From an uncultured Burkholderiales bacterium (lineage in GTDB: Bacteria; Pseudomonadota; Gammaproteobacteria; Burkholderiales; Burkholderiaceae_C): a DNA stretch of 64,000 nt. Below are positions 51,479-60,984 of this stretch, one piece after another; within the stretch, counting starts at the first letter, position 1; each line of letters opens with the position of its first letter. The notes beneath the pieces were generated by a model. It ran no database searches and was not told the DNA's origin. It was given only the letters and a program-made list of their open reading frames with translations. A program made the position numbers and the translations under genes. The stretch lies in the NCBI GenBank assembly GCA_943908475.1, contig CALTTG010000011.1:17547-81546 (forward strand), written 5' to 3'.

Positions 51479-52249
51479 ATGCCCATGTCGTCGATCGCTC
51501 TTGGCCCCACGCGGGTGCTGCTCACCGGACACAGCCGAGGGCTGGGTCGTGCCCTCACCCAGGTGCTGTGCCAACAAGGCGTGGCGGTGTTGGGGCTGTC
51601 GCGCCACCCCTGTGCACCGCCTTCGGGCATCCCGTGGCGCACCTTGCAGGAAGTGGCCCTCGACCTGAGCGATGCGCAGGCGCTGCAGGCTTGGTTGTCA
51701 CGTGATGAATTGCACGATTTCCTGCACGGCGCCACGCGTGTGGCCTTGATCAACAACGCGGGCACCGTGCACCCCATGGGGCCAGCCGGCACCCAGGGGG
51801 CCGTCGCGATCGCGAACGCCGTGCACTTGAACCTCACCAGCGCCCTGATGCTCACCGATGCCTGGGTCGCCTGCAGCCATGCCGTGCCCGACCGGCGCGT
51901 GGTGCACCTGGGCAGTGGCGCCGGTCGCGCGCCCTACCCCGGCTGGAGCGTCTACGGGGCCACCAAAGCGGCGCTGGACCTGCATGCCCGGGCCTGCCAG
52001 CTCGAGCCTCAACCCGGCTTGCGGGTGGCCAGTGTGGCACCGGGGGTGATCGACACCGACATGCAGGCCGACATCCGAGCCACCCCGACCGACCGCTTCC
52101 CTCGACGCGAGCGCTTCGACGCCCTGCAGCAACAAGGCCTGCTGACGTCGCCCGAGCGCGCCGCACACGCCCTGCTCGACCACCTGTGGTCAGACGCCTT
52201 CGGACAAGACCCCACGCCCGACCTGCGCCAGCTCAGCGCCCAGGGCTGA
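51479..52249 (+). CDS. Short-chain dehydrogenase/reductase
   Basis: A 256-residue NAD(P)-dependent oxidoreductase with the classic SDR layout: cofactor motif TGHSRGLG near residue 16, NNAGTV, the catalytic Ser in VHLGSGAGR and the YxxxK pair in WSVYGATKAAL, then VAPGVIDTDMQ. It resembles sepiapterin-reductase-like SDRs (TDMQADIR), but the substrate is not clear. ATG codons at 51479 and 51485 are both possible starts. It diverges from the serine hydrolase gene. Confidence 0.83.
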   Translation: MPMSSIALGPTRVLLTGHSRGLGRALTQVLCQQGVAVLGLSRHPCAPPSGIPWRTLQEVALDLSDAQALQAWLSRDELHDFLHGATRVALINNAGTVHPMGPAGTQGAVAIANAVHLNLTSALMLTDAWVACSHAVPDRRVVHLGSGAGRAPYPGWSVYGATKAALDLHARACQLEPQPGLRVASVAPGVIDTDMQADIRATPTDRFPRRERFDALQQQGLLTSPERAAHALLDHLWSDAFGQDPTPDLRQLSAQG

Positions 52250-52283
52250 GCAGCCATCCGGTGGCCTCAAGTGCAGAGGTGAG

Positions 52284-53549
52284 GTGTCCGATAACCCTGG
52301 GGCCATGCCCTCGTCTTTGTCACCGCCGCTGCCGCTGCATTCATCACCGCCCGAAGGCCTGCGACCGTCGGCCGACGAAGCCGACGCTCAGCTGCTGCTG
52401 ACCTCGCCAGCCCCCGCCACCGACGACGACCTGGCCATGGGCTGCCTGCTGGACACGGCCAAGCGCACCGCGCTGGGCATCTGGGTCTATCCCGCCATGT
52501 GGATGATCGTGGCCTTGTTCACCGGGGTGGCCGAACGCTGGCCCTGGTTGACCTGGGGCAATGTGGTGGGCCTGCTGCTGATGGCGGTGGTGCGCTTCGT
52601 GCTGAACCGCAACCTGGGCACCTGGCTGCACAGCCACCGCACCTTGGCCGAGCGCAGCTTCCAGGGGCTGACGCTGGCGATCGCCGGCTACTGGGGCCTG
52701 TTGACCAGCGTGTGCATCTGGCTGGCGCCCACCGAAGGGGTGAGCTGGATCATGCTGACGCTCACCGTGGCCTTTTGTGCGGGCGGCAACACCTTGTTCG
52801 GCATCAATGCCGGCTTGCGCGTCCCCTACCCGCTGACGATGATCGTGCCCGTGGTGATCGCGCAGGCGCTGCAACCCACGCCCGAGCACAAGGTCATGAT
52901 GGGCATGGAAATCCTGTTGACCCTGTACCTGCACCGGTCGTCGGCCATCGTGCACCAAGACTACTGGGACGCCCGCTTCGCCCAACGCCTGTCGGCCCAG
53001 CAGGCCCGGGCGCTGGAACTGGCCAGCCTGACCGACGGGCTCACGCAAGTGTTCAACCGCCTGTTTTTCGACCGTCAATACGCGCACGAATGGGCACGCC
53101 AATGCCGCCATGGCCACAGCGTGGCGCTGCTGCTGGTGGACATCGACCACTTCAAACGCGTCAACGACCAACATGGCCACCCGGTGGGCGACGCTTGCCT
53201 CAAGCAAGTGGCCCAAGCCTTGCGGCGCTGCTGCAGCCGGTCCACCGACGTGGTGGCGCGCTACGGTGGCGAAGAATTCGTGGTGCTGCTGCCCCACACC
53301 GATGCCGATGGCGCCGTGGTCGTGGCCGAGCGCATGCGCGAGCAGGTTCGGCACATCGAGGTGAGCCACCAGGGGCAGCGCATCGACCTCAGTTGCAGCA
53401 TCGGCGTGGCGTGCACGGTGCCCAGCCACACGCAAGACCCGGCGTCGCTGCTGCAAGCCGCCGACCAGGCCCTCTACGACGCCAAGCACGCAGGACGCAA
53501 CCGCGTCGTGCTCAGCGCTCGGCCAAGCGACTCAGCTGAAACCGCTTGA
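52284..53549 (+). CDS. Membrane diguanylate cyclase
   Basis: A 421-residue GGDEF protein that would make cyclic di-GMP. About six membrane segments lie between residues 65 and 225. The cyclase domain (about 250-415) has DGLTQVFNRLFFDRQ, LLLVDIDHFKRVNDQHGH and an intact RYGGEEF active site. There is no RxxD inhibitory site directly before GGEEF in the usual position (YARxxD-like), so product inhibition may differ. Start: GTG at 52284 has GAGGTGAG upstream; ATG at 52305 is the alternative. The last 38 bases overlap the convergent SDR gene. Confidence 0.88.
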   Translation: MSDNPGAMPSSLSPPLPLHSSPPEGLRPSADEADAQLLLTSPAPATDDDLAMGCLLDTAKRTALGIWVYPAMWMIVALFTGVAERWPWLTWGNVVGLLLMAVVRFVLNRNLGTWLHSHRTLAERSFQGLTLAIAGYWGLLTSVCIWLAPTEGVSWIMLTLTVAFCAGGNTLFGINAGLRVPYPLTMIVPVVIAQALQPTPEHKVMMGMEILLTLYLHRSSAIVHQDYWDARFAQRLSAQQARALELASLTDGLTQVFNRLFFDRQYAHEWARQCRHGHSVALLLVDIDHFKRVNDQHGHPVGDACLKQVAQALRRCCSRSTDVVARYGGEEFVVLLPHTDADGAVVVAERMREQVRHIEVSHQGQRIDLSCSIGVACTVPSHTQDPASLLQAADQALYDAKHAGRNRVVLSARPSDSAETA

Positions 53550-54354
53550 TCAAGACCCGGTCGAGCAGGCGGATCGGCAACCATTGCTTGAGGAAGGGCA
53601 GCAGCCGGCTCTTTTCGCCCAGGCGAACCACCGGGGGCACCTCAGGCTGCGCCAGGATCTTCACCAACTGGGCCGCGAAATCATCGGCCGACATGGCCTT
53701 GGCCTGGCTTTCGTTGGCGCGCGCCAGCACCCCATCACGCACGGCCTGGTAGGGCGAATCGGGGGCCAAGTTGACCTGGCTGGCTGCGCTGTCGCCGAAC
53801 GACGAGCGGATGCCACCGGGCTGCACCGTCACCACCTTCACGCCCAGCGGGGCCAGCTCCATCCGAAGGGCGTCGCTCATGGCATTGACCGCCGCCTTGC
53901 TGGCGCAATACGGTCCTGCAAAGGGCGTGGTCATCACCCCCGAAACACTGCTGATGTTGACGATGCACCCCTGACGGCGCGCAATCATGTCAGGCATCAC
54001 CGCCCGGGCCAGCGCCATCGGGGCGAACACATTCACCTCGAACTGCTTGTGCCATTCGCTGGACGGCACGTCCAGCAATGGCCCCATGGCGCCATACCCC
54101 GCGTTGTTGACCAGGGTGCCAACCCGCAGGCCCTGGACCTGCAAGCGAGCCAAGGTCTCGCCAATCGCCTCGGCCCGCGTGACGTCCAACGGCAAGGTCA
54201 AGATGCCTTGTGCGGCCAGGTCTGACAAGGTGTCGGGGCGGCGCGCGGTGGCGCACACACGGTGCCCCGCTCGATGAAACGCCAAGGCCAGCGCCTTGCC
54301 AATGCCAGAGCCGCATCCGGTGATCAACACCACATCGTGTGCATCGTGTGTCAT
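53512..54354 (-). CDS. Short-chain dehydrogenase/reductase
   Basis: A 280-residue SDR oxidoreductase. VVLITGCGSGIGKALALAF is the cofactor motif (residues about 8-26), ATARRP follows the second strand, NNAGYGAMGP and ISSVSGVMTTPFAGPYCASK give the catalytic Ser, Tyr and Lys, and VQPGGIRSSF follows. The C-terminus (LPFLKQWLPIRLLDRVLIKR) is amphipathic or membrane-associated as in retinol- or steroid-dehydrogenase-like SDRs. The stop lies inside the 3' end of the cyclase gene. It follows the 3-hydroxyacyl-CoA dehydrogenase gene by three bases and may share its transcript. Confidence 0.87.
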   Translation of the reverse strand: MTHDAHDVVLITGCGSGIGKALALAFHRAGHRVCATARRPDTLSDLAAQGILTLPLDVTRAEAIGETLARLQVQGLRVGTLVNNAGYGAMGPLLDVPSSEWHKQFEVNVFAPMALARAVMPDMIARRQGCIVNISSVSGVMTTPFAGPYCASKAAVNAMSDALRMELAPLGVKVVTVQPGGIRSSFGDSAASQVNLAPDSPYQAVRDGVLARANESQAKAMSADDFAAQLVKILAQPEVPPVVRLGEKSRLLPFLKQWLPIRLLDRVLIKRFQLSRLAER

Positions 54355-54357
54355 GAC

Positions 54358-55299
54358 TCAAAGTTTCTCAGAGGTGGATTTCAAGGCCTGCAACACCGCC
54401 ACTTGCTGCCGGTCGCGCTCGTTGGCGAGTTGGTCGATGGTCTGCCCTTGGTGCGCCGCTTGCACCTCGTCGCTCAAGGCCCGGCGCGCACCCGATGTGA
54501 GGAACACCGGACGCAGCCGCATGTGAAGCCACAGCAACTGCAGCCCGCCCGCAAATTGCTGGAAGAAATCTTGAATGCCGCCACGCCCGCCCCCCAGGTG
54601 CATGGACCTGAACGGCCCGCCGGTGGCCCAGCGCAGGCCCAACGATTGGGTCACGGCCACGTCCAGGTCTTCGGCCGACACCACCCCCTGGCGCACCAGA
54701 GACACGCTCTCGCGAATCACCGCGGCCTGGATGCGGTTGGCCACAAAACCCGGGATCTCCTTGCGCAACACCACTGCCCGCTTGCCCAAGGCATCGTAAA
54801 ACGCCGCCGCACGGCGCGCGGCCTGCGGATCGGTGCGCCGCCCGGGCACCACCTCCACCAACGGCACCAAGTGTGGCGGGTTGAAGGGGTGACCAATCAG
54901 CATGCGCTGCGGGGTCTTCATGCGCATGGCTTGCATCGAGGCCGTGATGCCCGAACTGGACGACAGCAGCAAGGCGTGCGCCGGGCAATGGCGCTCCACC
55001 TCCACCCACAAGGCCTGCTTGAAGCCCAGGCGCTCAGGCCCGCACTCTTGCACCACGTCGGCCTGCGCCACGGCGCGCGCCAGGTCAGGTTCAAACGACA
55101 GCGCCTCGGTGGCCGGGTCAAAGGGCAGCCCCAAGGCCTGCAAGGTCGGCTGCACCCGGGCCAGCTCTTGCATCACCCGCGCCTGTGCATCGGGGGCCAC
55201 ATCGTGCACACACACCCGATGGCCATGGGCCAGGAACAAGGCCACCCAGGAGGCGCCAATCAAACCGCCACCCACCACGGTGATCTTCACAGGATTCAT
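54358..55299 (-). CDS. 3-hydroxyacyl-CoA dehydrogenase family protein (lambda-crystallin/carnitine-dehydrogenase-like)
   Basis: A 313-residue NAD-dependent dehydrogenase. ITVVGGGLIGASWVALFLAH is the Rossmann motif, DVVQECGPERLGFKQ and SSSSGITAS correspond to the 3HCDH core, and IGHPFNPPHLVPLVEVVPG carries the catalytic His. VVLRKEIPGFVANRIQAAV is the start of the C-terminal helical domain. The SSSGITAS and GHPFNPPHLVPLVEVV pattern is that of the L-gulonate/carnitine dehydrogenase subgroup rather than of FadB. GGAG precedes the ATG at 55299. Confidence 0.86.
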   Translation of the reverse strand: MNPVKITVVGGGLIGASWVALFLAHGHRVCVHDVAPDAQARVMQELARVQPTLQALGLPFDPATEALSFEPDLARAVAQADVVQECGPERLGFKQALWVEVERHCPAHALLLSSSSGITASMQAMRMKTPQRMLIGHPFNPPHLVPLVEVVPGRRTDPQAARRAAAFYDALGKRAVVLRKEIPGFVANRIQAAVIRESVSLVRQGVVSAEDLDVAVTQSLGLRWATGGPFRSMHLGGGRGGIQDFFQQFAGGLQLLWLHMRLRPVFLTSGARRALSDEVQAAHQGQTIDQLANERDRQQVAVLQALKSTSEKL

Positions 55300-55380
55300 G
55301 CAGGCTCCAGAGCTGACGCAAACGCAGCAAGTGACGATGAATGTCTTCAGATCATAGCAGGGCTCGGTTAGAGTCGGTAC

Positions 55381-56070
55381 GTGAACCGATTGAACGCCGA
55401 ACTCTTGCGCCTGTATGGGCCCCTGCCTGACTCGCAGGCCGCGCCGCACGCCCCCGTGCGGTCGTTTGCATTGGCCTCGCACCAGCCCGCCACCTCCTGG
55501 ACCACGCTGGCACCGCTGTGGCATGCCGTTCAAAGCACCCTGGGCCTGCCCGCCCCGGGCATTGCCGTCGACGGTCAAGCCGGGTTCTTGCTGTGCTTCT
55601 CGCTGACCGAGGCCGTGCCGCCCGAAGACGCCCTTGCCTTCCTCGACGGGTTGGTGCGCCAACACGGCACGGCAGACGGCGCGGCGCTGCAGCGCCTGCT
55701 GACCTGGGACCCCACGCCTCGGCCAGTGCAAGCCGATCAGTGGTCAGCCTTCGTGGCGCGTGACCTGGCCCCCGTGTTCGACGACACGCCCTGGCTGGAC
55801 ATCGAGCCCAGCGCCGACGGTCAGGCCGAGCTGTTGTCGGCGCTGCGCAGCATCCCCCTGGTCGACTTTCAAGCGGCGCTGGCACGGTGCTGTCCACCAG
55901 AGACCACGGCACCGGCAAGCCTCACCGCAGCGCTCCCCGACCAGCCCCTGAGCCCGCGTGAGTTCTTGCAGCGCGTGATGAACGATGCCAGCGCGCCACT
56001 GGCCCTGCGGGTGGACGCGGCCAAGGCCTTGCTGGCCGCGCCCCGCCCAGGTCACCCGAACGGCGACTGA
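55381..56070 (+). CDS. Hypothetical protein, 229 residues
   Basis: I do not recognise a family. The start codon is GTG (MNRLNAELLRLYG). The product is rich in Ala, Leu and Pro, has no signal peptide or membrane segment, and contains two structured-looking stretches: GIAVDGQAGFLLCFSLTEAV near residue 60, and SPREFLQRVMNDASAPLALR near 180. The latter ends with helix-forming ALRVDAAKALLAA. Composition and codon use match the neighbours. It lies divergent from the dehydrogenase gene and ends one base before the RND pump gene's stop. Confidence 0.65.
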   Translation: MNRLNAELLRLYGPLPDSQAAPHAPVRSFALASHQPATSWTTLAPLWHAVQSTLGLPAPGIAVDGQAGFLLCFSLTEAVPPEDALAFLDGLVRQHGTADGAALQRLLTWDPTPRPVQADQWSAFVARDLAPVFDDTPWLDIEPSADGQAELLSALRSIPLVDFQAALARCCPPETTAPASLTAALPDQPLSPREFLQRVMNDASAPLALRVDAAKALLAAPRPGHPNGD

Positions 56071-59000
56071 TCAAAACACCTCCGTCTGCGGCCCTCCTTG
56101 CAGCCGCTCGGCATCGCGCCGGCCCCACAGCCAGAACATCGCCGGGGTCAGGAAGGTGTCCAACAGGGTCGAGCTGATCAGCCCTGAAAAGATCACCACC
56201 GCCACCGGGTGCAAGATCTCCGTGCCCGGGCGCTCGGCCTCGAACAGCAAGGGCGCCAGCGCGAAGGCCGTCACCAGGGCGGTCATCAGCACCGGGCTGA
56301 GCCGCTCCAGCGAACCCCGCACGATCATCGCCTGGTCAAAGCGCTCGCCCTCCAGCCGCATCAGGTTGAGGTAGTGGCTGACCTTGAGGATGCCATTGCG
56401 CACCGAGATCCCCGCCAGGGTGATGAACCCGATGAGCGCAGCCACCGACAACGGTTGTCCCGACAGCCACAGGCCCAGCACCGCCCCCACCAAGGCCAGC
56501 GGGATGTTGGCCATGATCAAAACCGCCAGCGTGGCCGACCGGTAGCGGGCGTGCAGCACCGCAAACATCAGCACCAGCGACACCAGCGACAACCAGCCCA
56601 CCAGGCGACTGGCCTCTTCCTGGGCCTGGAACTGGCCGCCCAAGGTCACGAAGTAGCCCTCGGGCAAGGGCGTGTCAGCCACCACCTGCCGCAGGTCGGC
56701 CACCACCTCGGACAAGGGCCGCCCCTGCGCGCTCGCCGACAGCACGATGCGGCGTTTGCCATCGTCGCGGCTGATCTGATTGGGCCCATCACTGTCCTCG
56801 ATGGTCGCCACTTGCGACAAAGGGACGCGGCCCGTGGGAGTCTCCAGCATGATCTGACCCAGTCCCTCGAAGGTGCGTGCGGTGTCCGGCAGACGCACCA
56901 CCAGGGCGAAGCGGCGTCCGCCCTCGACCACCTGCCCAACCTGCTCGCCCTCGACCAGGCTTTGCAGCACCGACAAGATCTGCGGCATGGGCACGCCATG
57001 GCGCGAGGCGGCTTCGGGGTCCACCCGCACCTTGACCTGCGGCGCCAGCACCTGCTTTTCCACCTCGAGGTCGGCCAGGCCGGGCACGCTGGCCAAGCGA
57101 CCGCGCAAGACCTCGGCCTGAGCCCTCAAGGTGTCGAGGTCATCGCCAAACAACTTGATGGCAATGGGCGAGCGCACCCCCGACAGCATGTGGTCGATGC
57201 GGTGCGAAATGGGCTGACCAATCGCGATGGCGGCAGGCAGCACCGACAGGCGGGCACGGATCTCGGCCTGCACCTCGGCCATGCTGCGCGTGAGCGCCGA
57301 GGCCGGCACCAGACCCACGTCCAGCTCGCTGACATGCACGCCTTCGGCGTGTTCGTCCAGCTCTGCCCGACCACTTCGGCGCCCCACGTGCGTGACCTCG
57401 GGCACCTGCCGCACCAAGCGCTCCGCCTGGCTGGCCAGTGCCGACGACTCGGCCAAGGTCACCCCTGGGTTCAGGCGCAGGCCAATCATCAACGTGCCTT
57501 CGTTGAACGGCGGCAAGAAGGTGGTGGCAAACCAGGGCACGGCCAGGGCCGACAACACCGTCACCACGGCCGCTGCGCCCAACACCGCCTTGGGGGCCCG
57601 CAACACCGCGAGCAAGGCCACTCGGTAGCGCGCCTTGAGCCAGGTCAGCAAGGCCGTGTCGCCATGCGCGAGCCGGGTCATGCGGGGCAGCAAGTACGAC
57701 GCCAGCACCGGGGTCACCGTGACCGACACCCACAGCGACGCCAAGGTCGACACGATGAAGGCAATGCCCAAGGGCACGAACAAACGCCCCTCGATGCCCG
57801 GCAGTGCAAACAAAGGCAAGAACACCAGCACGATGATGGCCGTGGCATACAAGATGCCCGAGCGAACCTCCATCGAGGCCAGCTTGACCACCTCCAGGGT
57901 GGGCAGGCGTTCGGCCTCCGGCTTGAGCCGCTCGAGCTTGAGCCGGCGCATCACGTTTTCCACGTCCACCACGGCATCGTCGACCAGCCCGCCAATGGCA
58001 ATGGCCAGCCCACCGAGGGTCATGGTGTTGATCGACAGCCCAAAGTACTTGAACACCAGGGCCGTCACGCAGATGGACACCGGAATGGCGGTCAATGCGA
58101 TCAAGGTGGGCCGCAGGGTGCCCAGGAACACGAACAAGATGACGGCCACGCACACCGCTGCGCCCACCAGCTTGCCCTGCAGCGTGCTCACCGAAGCCTC
58201 GATGAAGCTGGCCTGTCGGAACGTGACCCTGGGCGCTTGCATGCCCGCTGGCAAAGCGCCCTTCATCTCGCTCAAGGCCGCCTCGATGCTGCGGGTCAAG
58301 GCCATGGTGTCGGCGGTGGGCTGCTTCTGAATGCCCAGGATCACGGCAGGCCTGCCCTCAAACCCTGCATCGCCCCGTTGCACCGCCGGCGCAAAGCTCA
58401 CCTCGGCCACCTGGCGCAAGCGCACCGCCTGCCCCTGACGCGCCGTGAGCGCGAGGTTCTTGAGGTCGTCGAGCCGGGCCGTTTGCCCCAGGTGCCGAAT
58501 GAGGTACTCGCGGCCGTTCAAGGCCATGAAGCCGCCAGAGGTGTTCGACGAAAACCCCCGCAGGGCCTGCTCGATCTGGGCATGTGTGATGTCCAGCTCG
58601 GCCATGCGAGAGGTGTCAGGCTGCACCTGAAACTGACGCACTTGACCACCCATCGGAATCACCTGGGCCACACCCGGAATGGCCATCAGACGAGGTCGCA
58701 ACACCCAGTCGGCGTACTCGCGCACCGCCATGGGTGAGGTGCGCGCCGTGTCGATGGGGATGGCCACCTGCATGATCTCGCCCATGATGGAGCTCACCGG
58801 CCCCATGCGGGGCGTGATGCCTGCAGGCAAGCCCTGCTCCATCGAACTCAGACGCTCGGCCACCATCTGGCGGGCCCGGTAGATCTCCGTGCGCCAATCA
58901 AAGGTGACATAGATGAACGACAGGCCCGCGCTGGAGGTGGAGCGCACGCTCTCCACCCCGGGCAGGCCATTCATCGCGGTCTCCAGCGGAAAGGTGATGA

Positions 59001-59190
59001 GCTGCTCCACCTCCTCGGCGGCCATGCCACCTGACTCCGTCATCACCGTGACGGTGGGCTTGTTGAGGTCGGGGAACACATCCACCGGGGTCTGCGTGAG
59101 CGTGAAGGCGCCATAAGCCACCAACACCGCCGCCGCCATGAGCACGATCAGCCGATGGGCCAGGCTGCTGTCGAGAAGCCACTTGAACAT
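56071..59190 (-). CDS. Heavy-metal RND efflux pump (CzcA/CusA family)
   Basis: A 1039-residue inner-membrane proton antiporter that drives metal export. Twelve membrane segments and two large periplasmic loops are evident. TPVDVFPDLNKPTV (about 34-47) and ESGGMAAEEVEQLITFPLE are HME-RND hallmarks. The proton-relay helix reads GGLAIAIGGLVDDAVVDVEN (393-412, Asp404, Asp405 and Glu411), differing from CzcA (DFG...DGA...VEN), so the transported ion (Zn/Cd/Co/Ni or Cu/Ag) is not settled. It is the last gene of the czcI-tolC-HD protein-adaptor-pump operon. Confidence 0.93.
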   Translation of the reverse strand: MFKWLLDSSLAHRLIVLMAAAVLVAYGAFTLTQTPVDVFPDLNKPTVTVMTESGGMAAEEVEQLITFPLETAMNGLPGVESVRSTSSAGLSFIYVTFDWRTEIYRARQMVAERLSSMEQGLPAGITPRMGPVSSIMGEIMQVAIPIDTARTSPMAVREYADWVLRPRLMAIPGVAQVIPMGGQVRQFQVQPDTSRMAELDITHAQIEQALRGFSSNTSGGFMALNGREYLIRHLGQTARLDDLKNLALTARQGQAVRLRQVAEVSFAPAVQRGDAGFEGRPAVILGIQKQPTADTMALTRSIEAALSEMKGALPAGMQAPRVTFRQASFIEASVSTLQGKLVGAAVCVAVILFVFLGTLRPTLIALTAIPVSICVTALVFKYFGLSINTMTLGGLAIAIGGLVDDAVVDVENVMRRLKLERLKPEAERLPTLEVVKLASMEVRSGILYATAIIVLVFLPLFALPGIEGRLFVPLGIAFIVSTLASLWVSVTVTPVLASYLLPRMTRLAHGDTALLTWLKARYRVALLAVLRAPKAVLGAAAVVTVLSALAVPWFATTFLPPFNEGTLMIGLRLNPGVTLAESSALASQAERLVRQVPEVTHVGRRSGRAELDEHAEGVHVSELDVGLVPASALTRSMAEVQAEIRARLSVLPAAIAIGQPISHRIDHMLSGVRSPIAIKLFGDDLDTLRAQAEVLRGRLASVPGLADLEVEKQVLAPQVKVRVDPEAASRHGVPMPQILSVLQSLVEGEQVGQVVEGGRRFALVVRLPDTARTFEGLGQIMLETPTGRVPLSQVATIEDSDGPNQISRDDGKRRIVLSASAQGRPLSEVVADLRQVVADTPLPEGYFVTLGGQFQAQEEASRLVGWLSLVSLVLMFAVLHARYRSATLAVLIMANIPLALVGAVLGLWLSGQPLSVAALIGFITLAGISVRNGILKVSHYLNLMRLEGERFDQAMIVRGSLERLSPVLMTALVTAFALAPLLFEAERPGTEILHPVAVVIFSGLISSTLLDTFLTPAMFWLWGRRDAERLQGGPQTEVF

Positions 59191-59204
59191 GGTGTGTGGC
59201 CCTT

Positions 59205-60374
59205 TCAGCGGATCTGGTTGAGCAGGCTGGCACCCTGCGTGACCACGCGCTCACCCGCCTTCAGCCCGGAAGTCACGACCACCGACACCCCATCGATGGG
59301 TTGGTGGGTGATGACGCGGGGCACGAAGTGCTCGGGCGACTGCTTGACCCAGACCATGCTCAGGTTCGACGGGCTCTTGAGCACCGCCGTCACGGGCACG
59401 AGCTGCCCCTTGACCGACTGCCCGGACTGGACATGCACGGTCAAGGTCTGGCCCAGCGCCAGGGCCGACAAGGCCTCACCCTGCGCCGAAAACACCAGCG
59501 GCAAGGCCTGATCACGCAGGCTGCGCGCACTGCCCACAAAGGTCAGCGGCACACGCTGCCCACCCACGGCCACCCAGCCGCCCGACACCTGCTGCGCCTG
59601 GCCCAGGTCGTAGGCCAGGGCCTCGATGCGCAGGCGGCGAGGGTCCACCACCTCAAAGAGCAGCTCGCGCGCTTCCACCACCTGCCCGGCCACCGCGTGG
59701 GCCGAGGCAATCACCCCCGACACCGGAGCCACCAGGGTGTCACGCCCAGTCAAGCCATCCGACACGGCGGCCAGTCGCTCGCTCAAGCTGTTCAGCTCGC
59801 TCTGCGCCGCCTCGATGTCTTTGGCGGGCACCGTGTCGGCCAAGGCCTGTAAACGGGCCAAGCGCCGGGCCGCCAAGGCCCGAGCGGCTTTGAGGTCGGC
59901 CTGCTGAGCGCGCTGATTGCTCAGCTCCAGGGCACCGGCGGTGGGCACCACATGGGCCAGCACCTCGCCTTGCCGCACCGCCTGCCCCAAGCTGGGCAGC
60001 CCCTTGGGCCCTGCCTGCAAGCGGCCTGCCACCGTGGCTTGCACCTTGCCACCCGCGTTGGGGTCCATCGTCACCTTGCCGGGCAGCGCCTGCGCCACGG
60101 GCCATTGCCCGTCGACCAAGGGCTGCGTTCGCAGCGACCACTGACGTTGCGCCGGTTTGGGCAAAAACACGCGGCCATCCGGCAGACGCTTAGGCCCCTG
60201 GGTGCTCGCCACGGCGGGCGGCTCGTCATGGTCATGCCCTTCACCGGCCCAGGCCATGCCAGGGCTGAGGCACAGCCCCACCATCAGGCTGGCGGCCATG
60301 CCCATCGACCACATCGTGGGGCTCGTCGTGCGGCTCATCGTGCGGCTCATCGTGCGGCTCTTCTTGCAGCTCAT
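59205..60374 (-). CDS. Periplasmic adaptor subunit of the metal efflux pump
   Basis: A 389-residue membrane-fusion protein linking the RND pump to the outer-membrane channel. After a signal/anchor (SMGMAASLMVGLCLSPGMA) there is a short His-rich EGHDHDEPP. The lipoyl/beta-barrel parts are recognisable in GKVQATVAGRLQAGP, VRQGEVLAHVVP and TLVAPVSGVIASAHAVAGQV, with a helical hairpin between them. The N-terminus before the signal is encoded by a 12-bp tandem repeat (RTMSRTMSRTT). GGGGAGG precedes the ATG at 60374, which overlaps the stop of the upstream gene (ATGA). Confidence 0.9.
   Translation of the reverse strand: MSCKKSRTMSRTMSRTTSPTMWSMGMAASLMVGLCLSPGMAWAGEGHDHDEPPAVASTQGPKRLPDGRVFLPKPAQRQWSLRTQPLVDGQWPVAQALPGKVTMDPNAGGKVQATVAGRLQAGPKGLPSLGQAVRQGEVLAHVVPTAGALELSNQRAQQADLKAARALAARRLARLQALADTVPAKDIEAAQSELNSLSERLAAVSDGLTGRDTLVAPVSGVIASAHAVAGQVVEARELLFEVVDPRRLRIEALAYDLGQAQQVSGGWVAVGGQRVPLTFVGSARSLRDQALPLVFSAQGEALSALALGQTLTVHVQSGQSVKGQLVPVTAVLKSPSNLSMVWVKQSPEHFVPRVITHQPIDGVSVVVTSGLKAGERVVTQGASLLNQIR
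60328..60360 (-). repeat. 12-bp tandem repeat in the adaptor gene
   Basis: The plus-strand unit CGTGCGGCTCAT is repeated nearly three times (CGTGCGGCTCAT twice, then CGTGCGGCTC). It codes for the RTMS repeats near the N-terminus of the adaptor. The repeat keeps the reading frame and probably reflects slippage. Confidence 0.75.
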
Positions 60375-60958
60375 TGGGCACCTCCCCGGCGCGCCACCTG
60401 GCGCCGCCACATGACCCACCCACCGGCCGTCGCCATCAACACCGCCGCCCCCACCCACCACGAACGCGGCATCGCGGGGTGTGCTGTGGGCTCGGCGTCG
60501 GCCTGGGCAGACGCGTCTGCGTCGGGCACGGTGAGCGAAGCATTCATCTGGGCCGTGTCAGTGTCGGCCGTCACCGCCACGCGCACGGGGTGCTGCCCGT
60601 GCGCCGGCTCGGTGGCCAAGGTGGCTTCGAACGTGCCATCGCCCACCCGCCGCACCGGCACCGCCTGACCGGCCACCGCCAGTGTCAAGCGTGCATCGGC
60701 CACCGGGCTGTTGTCGGCCAGGCGATCGATGTAGAGCGTCAGGGTGCGCCCCGACAGCCCGCCCACCAGTTCGAAGGGCGCTTGCACCGACTCGAAGCGA
60801 GCCTGCGCGGGCCCGGTGATCGACGCCGGCTCATCGGCCTGACCGTGGTCATGGTCGTGATCGTGGTCATGCCCGGGGCCTGCCAGAGACAAGGTGGACA
60901 GGGCGCTCAGGCCCAACGCGGCCAGCGCTGTCCGAATGCGTGGAAGAGTGTGTTTCAT
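60371..60958 (-). CDS. Exported His-Asp-rich protein of the metal efflux operon
   Basis: A 195-residue protein with a signal peptide (RTALAALGLSALSTLSLAG) directly followed by alternating His and Asp (HDHDHDHDH), a likely metal-binding tract exposed in the periplasm. A beta-sandwich-like domain follows (VGGLSGRTLTLYIDRLAD, RVGDGTFEATLATEPAHG), and a C-terminal membrane anchor (SWWVGAAVLMATAGGWVMWR) ends in a basic tail. Similar genes accompany CBA pumps in other betaproteobacteria but the role is unproven; metal delivery to the adaptor is an inference. The stop overlaps the adaptor start. Confidence 0.75.
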   Translation of the reverse strand: MKHTLPRIRTALAALGLSALSTLSLAGPGHDHDHDHDHGQADEPASITGPAQARFESVQAPFELVGGLSGRTLTLYIDRLADNSPVADARLTLAVAGQAVPVRRVGDGTFEATLATEPAHGQHPVRVAVTADTDTAQMNASLTVPDADASAQADAEPTAHPAMPRSWWVGAAVLMATAGGWVMWRRQVARRGGAQ

Positions 60959-60984
60959 GGTGAGAATTCGTGTGTGAATCAAGT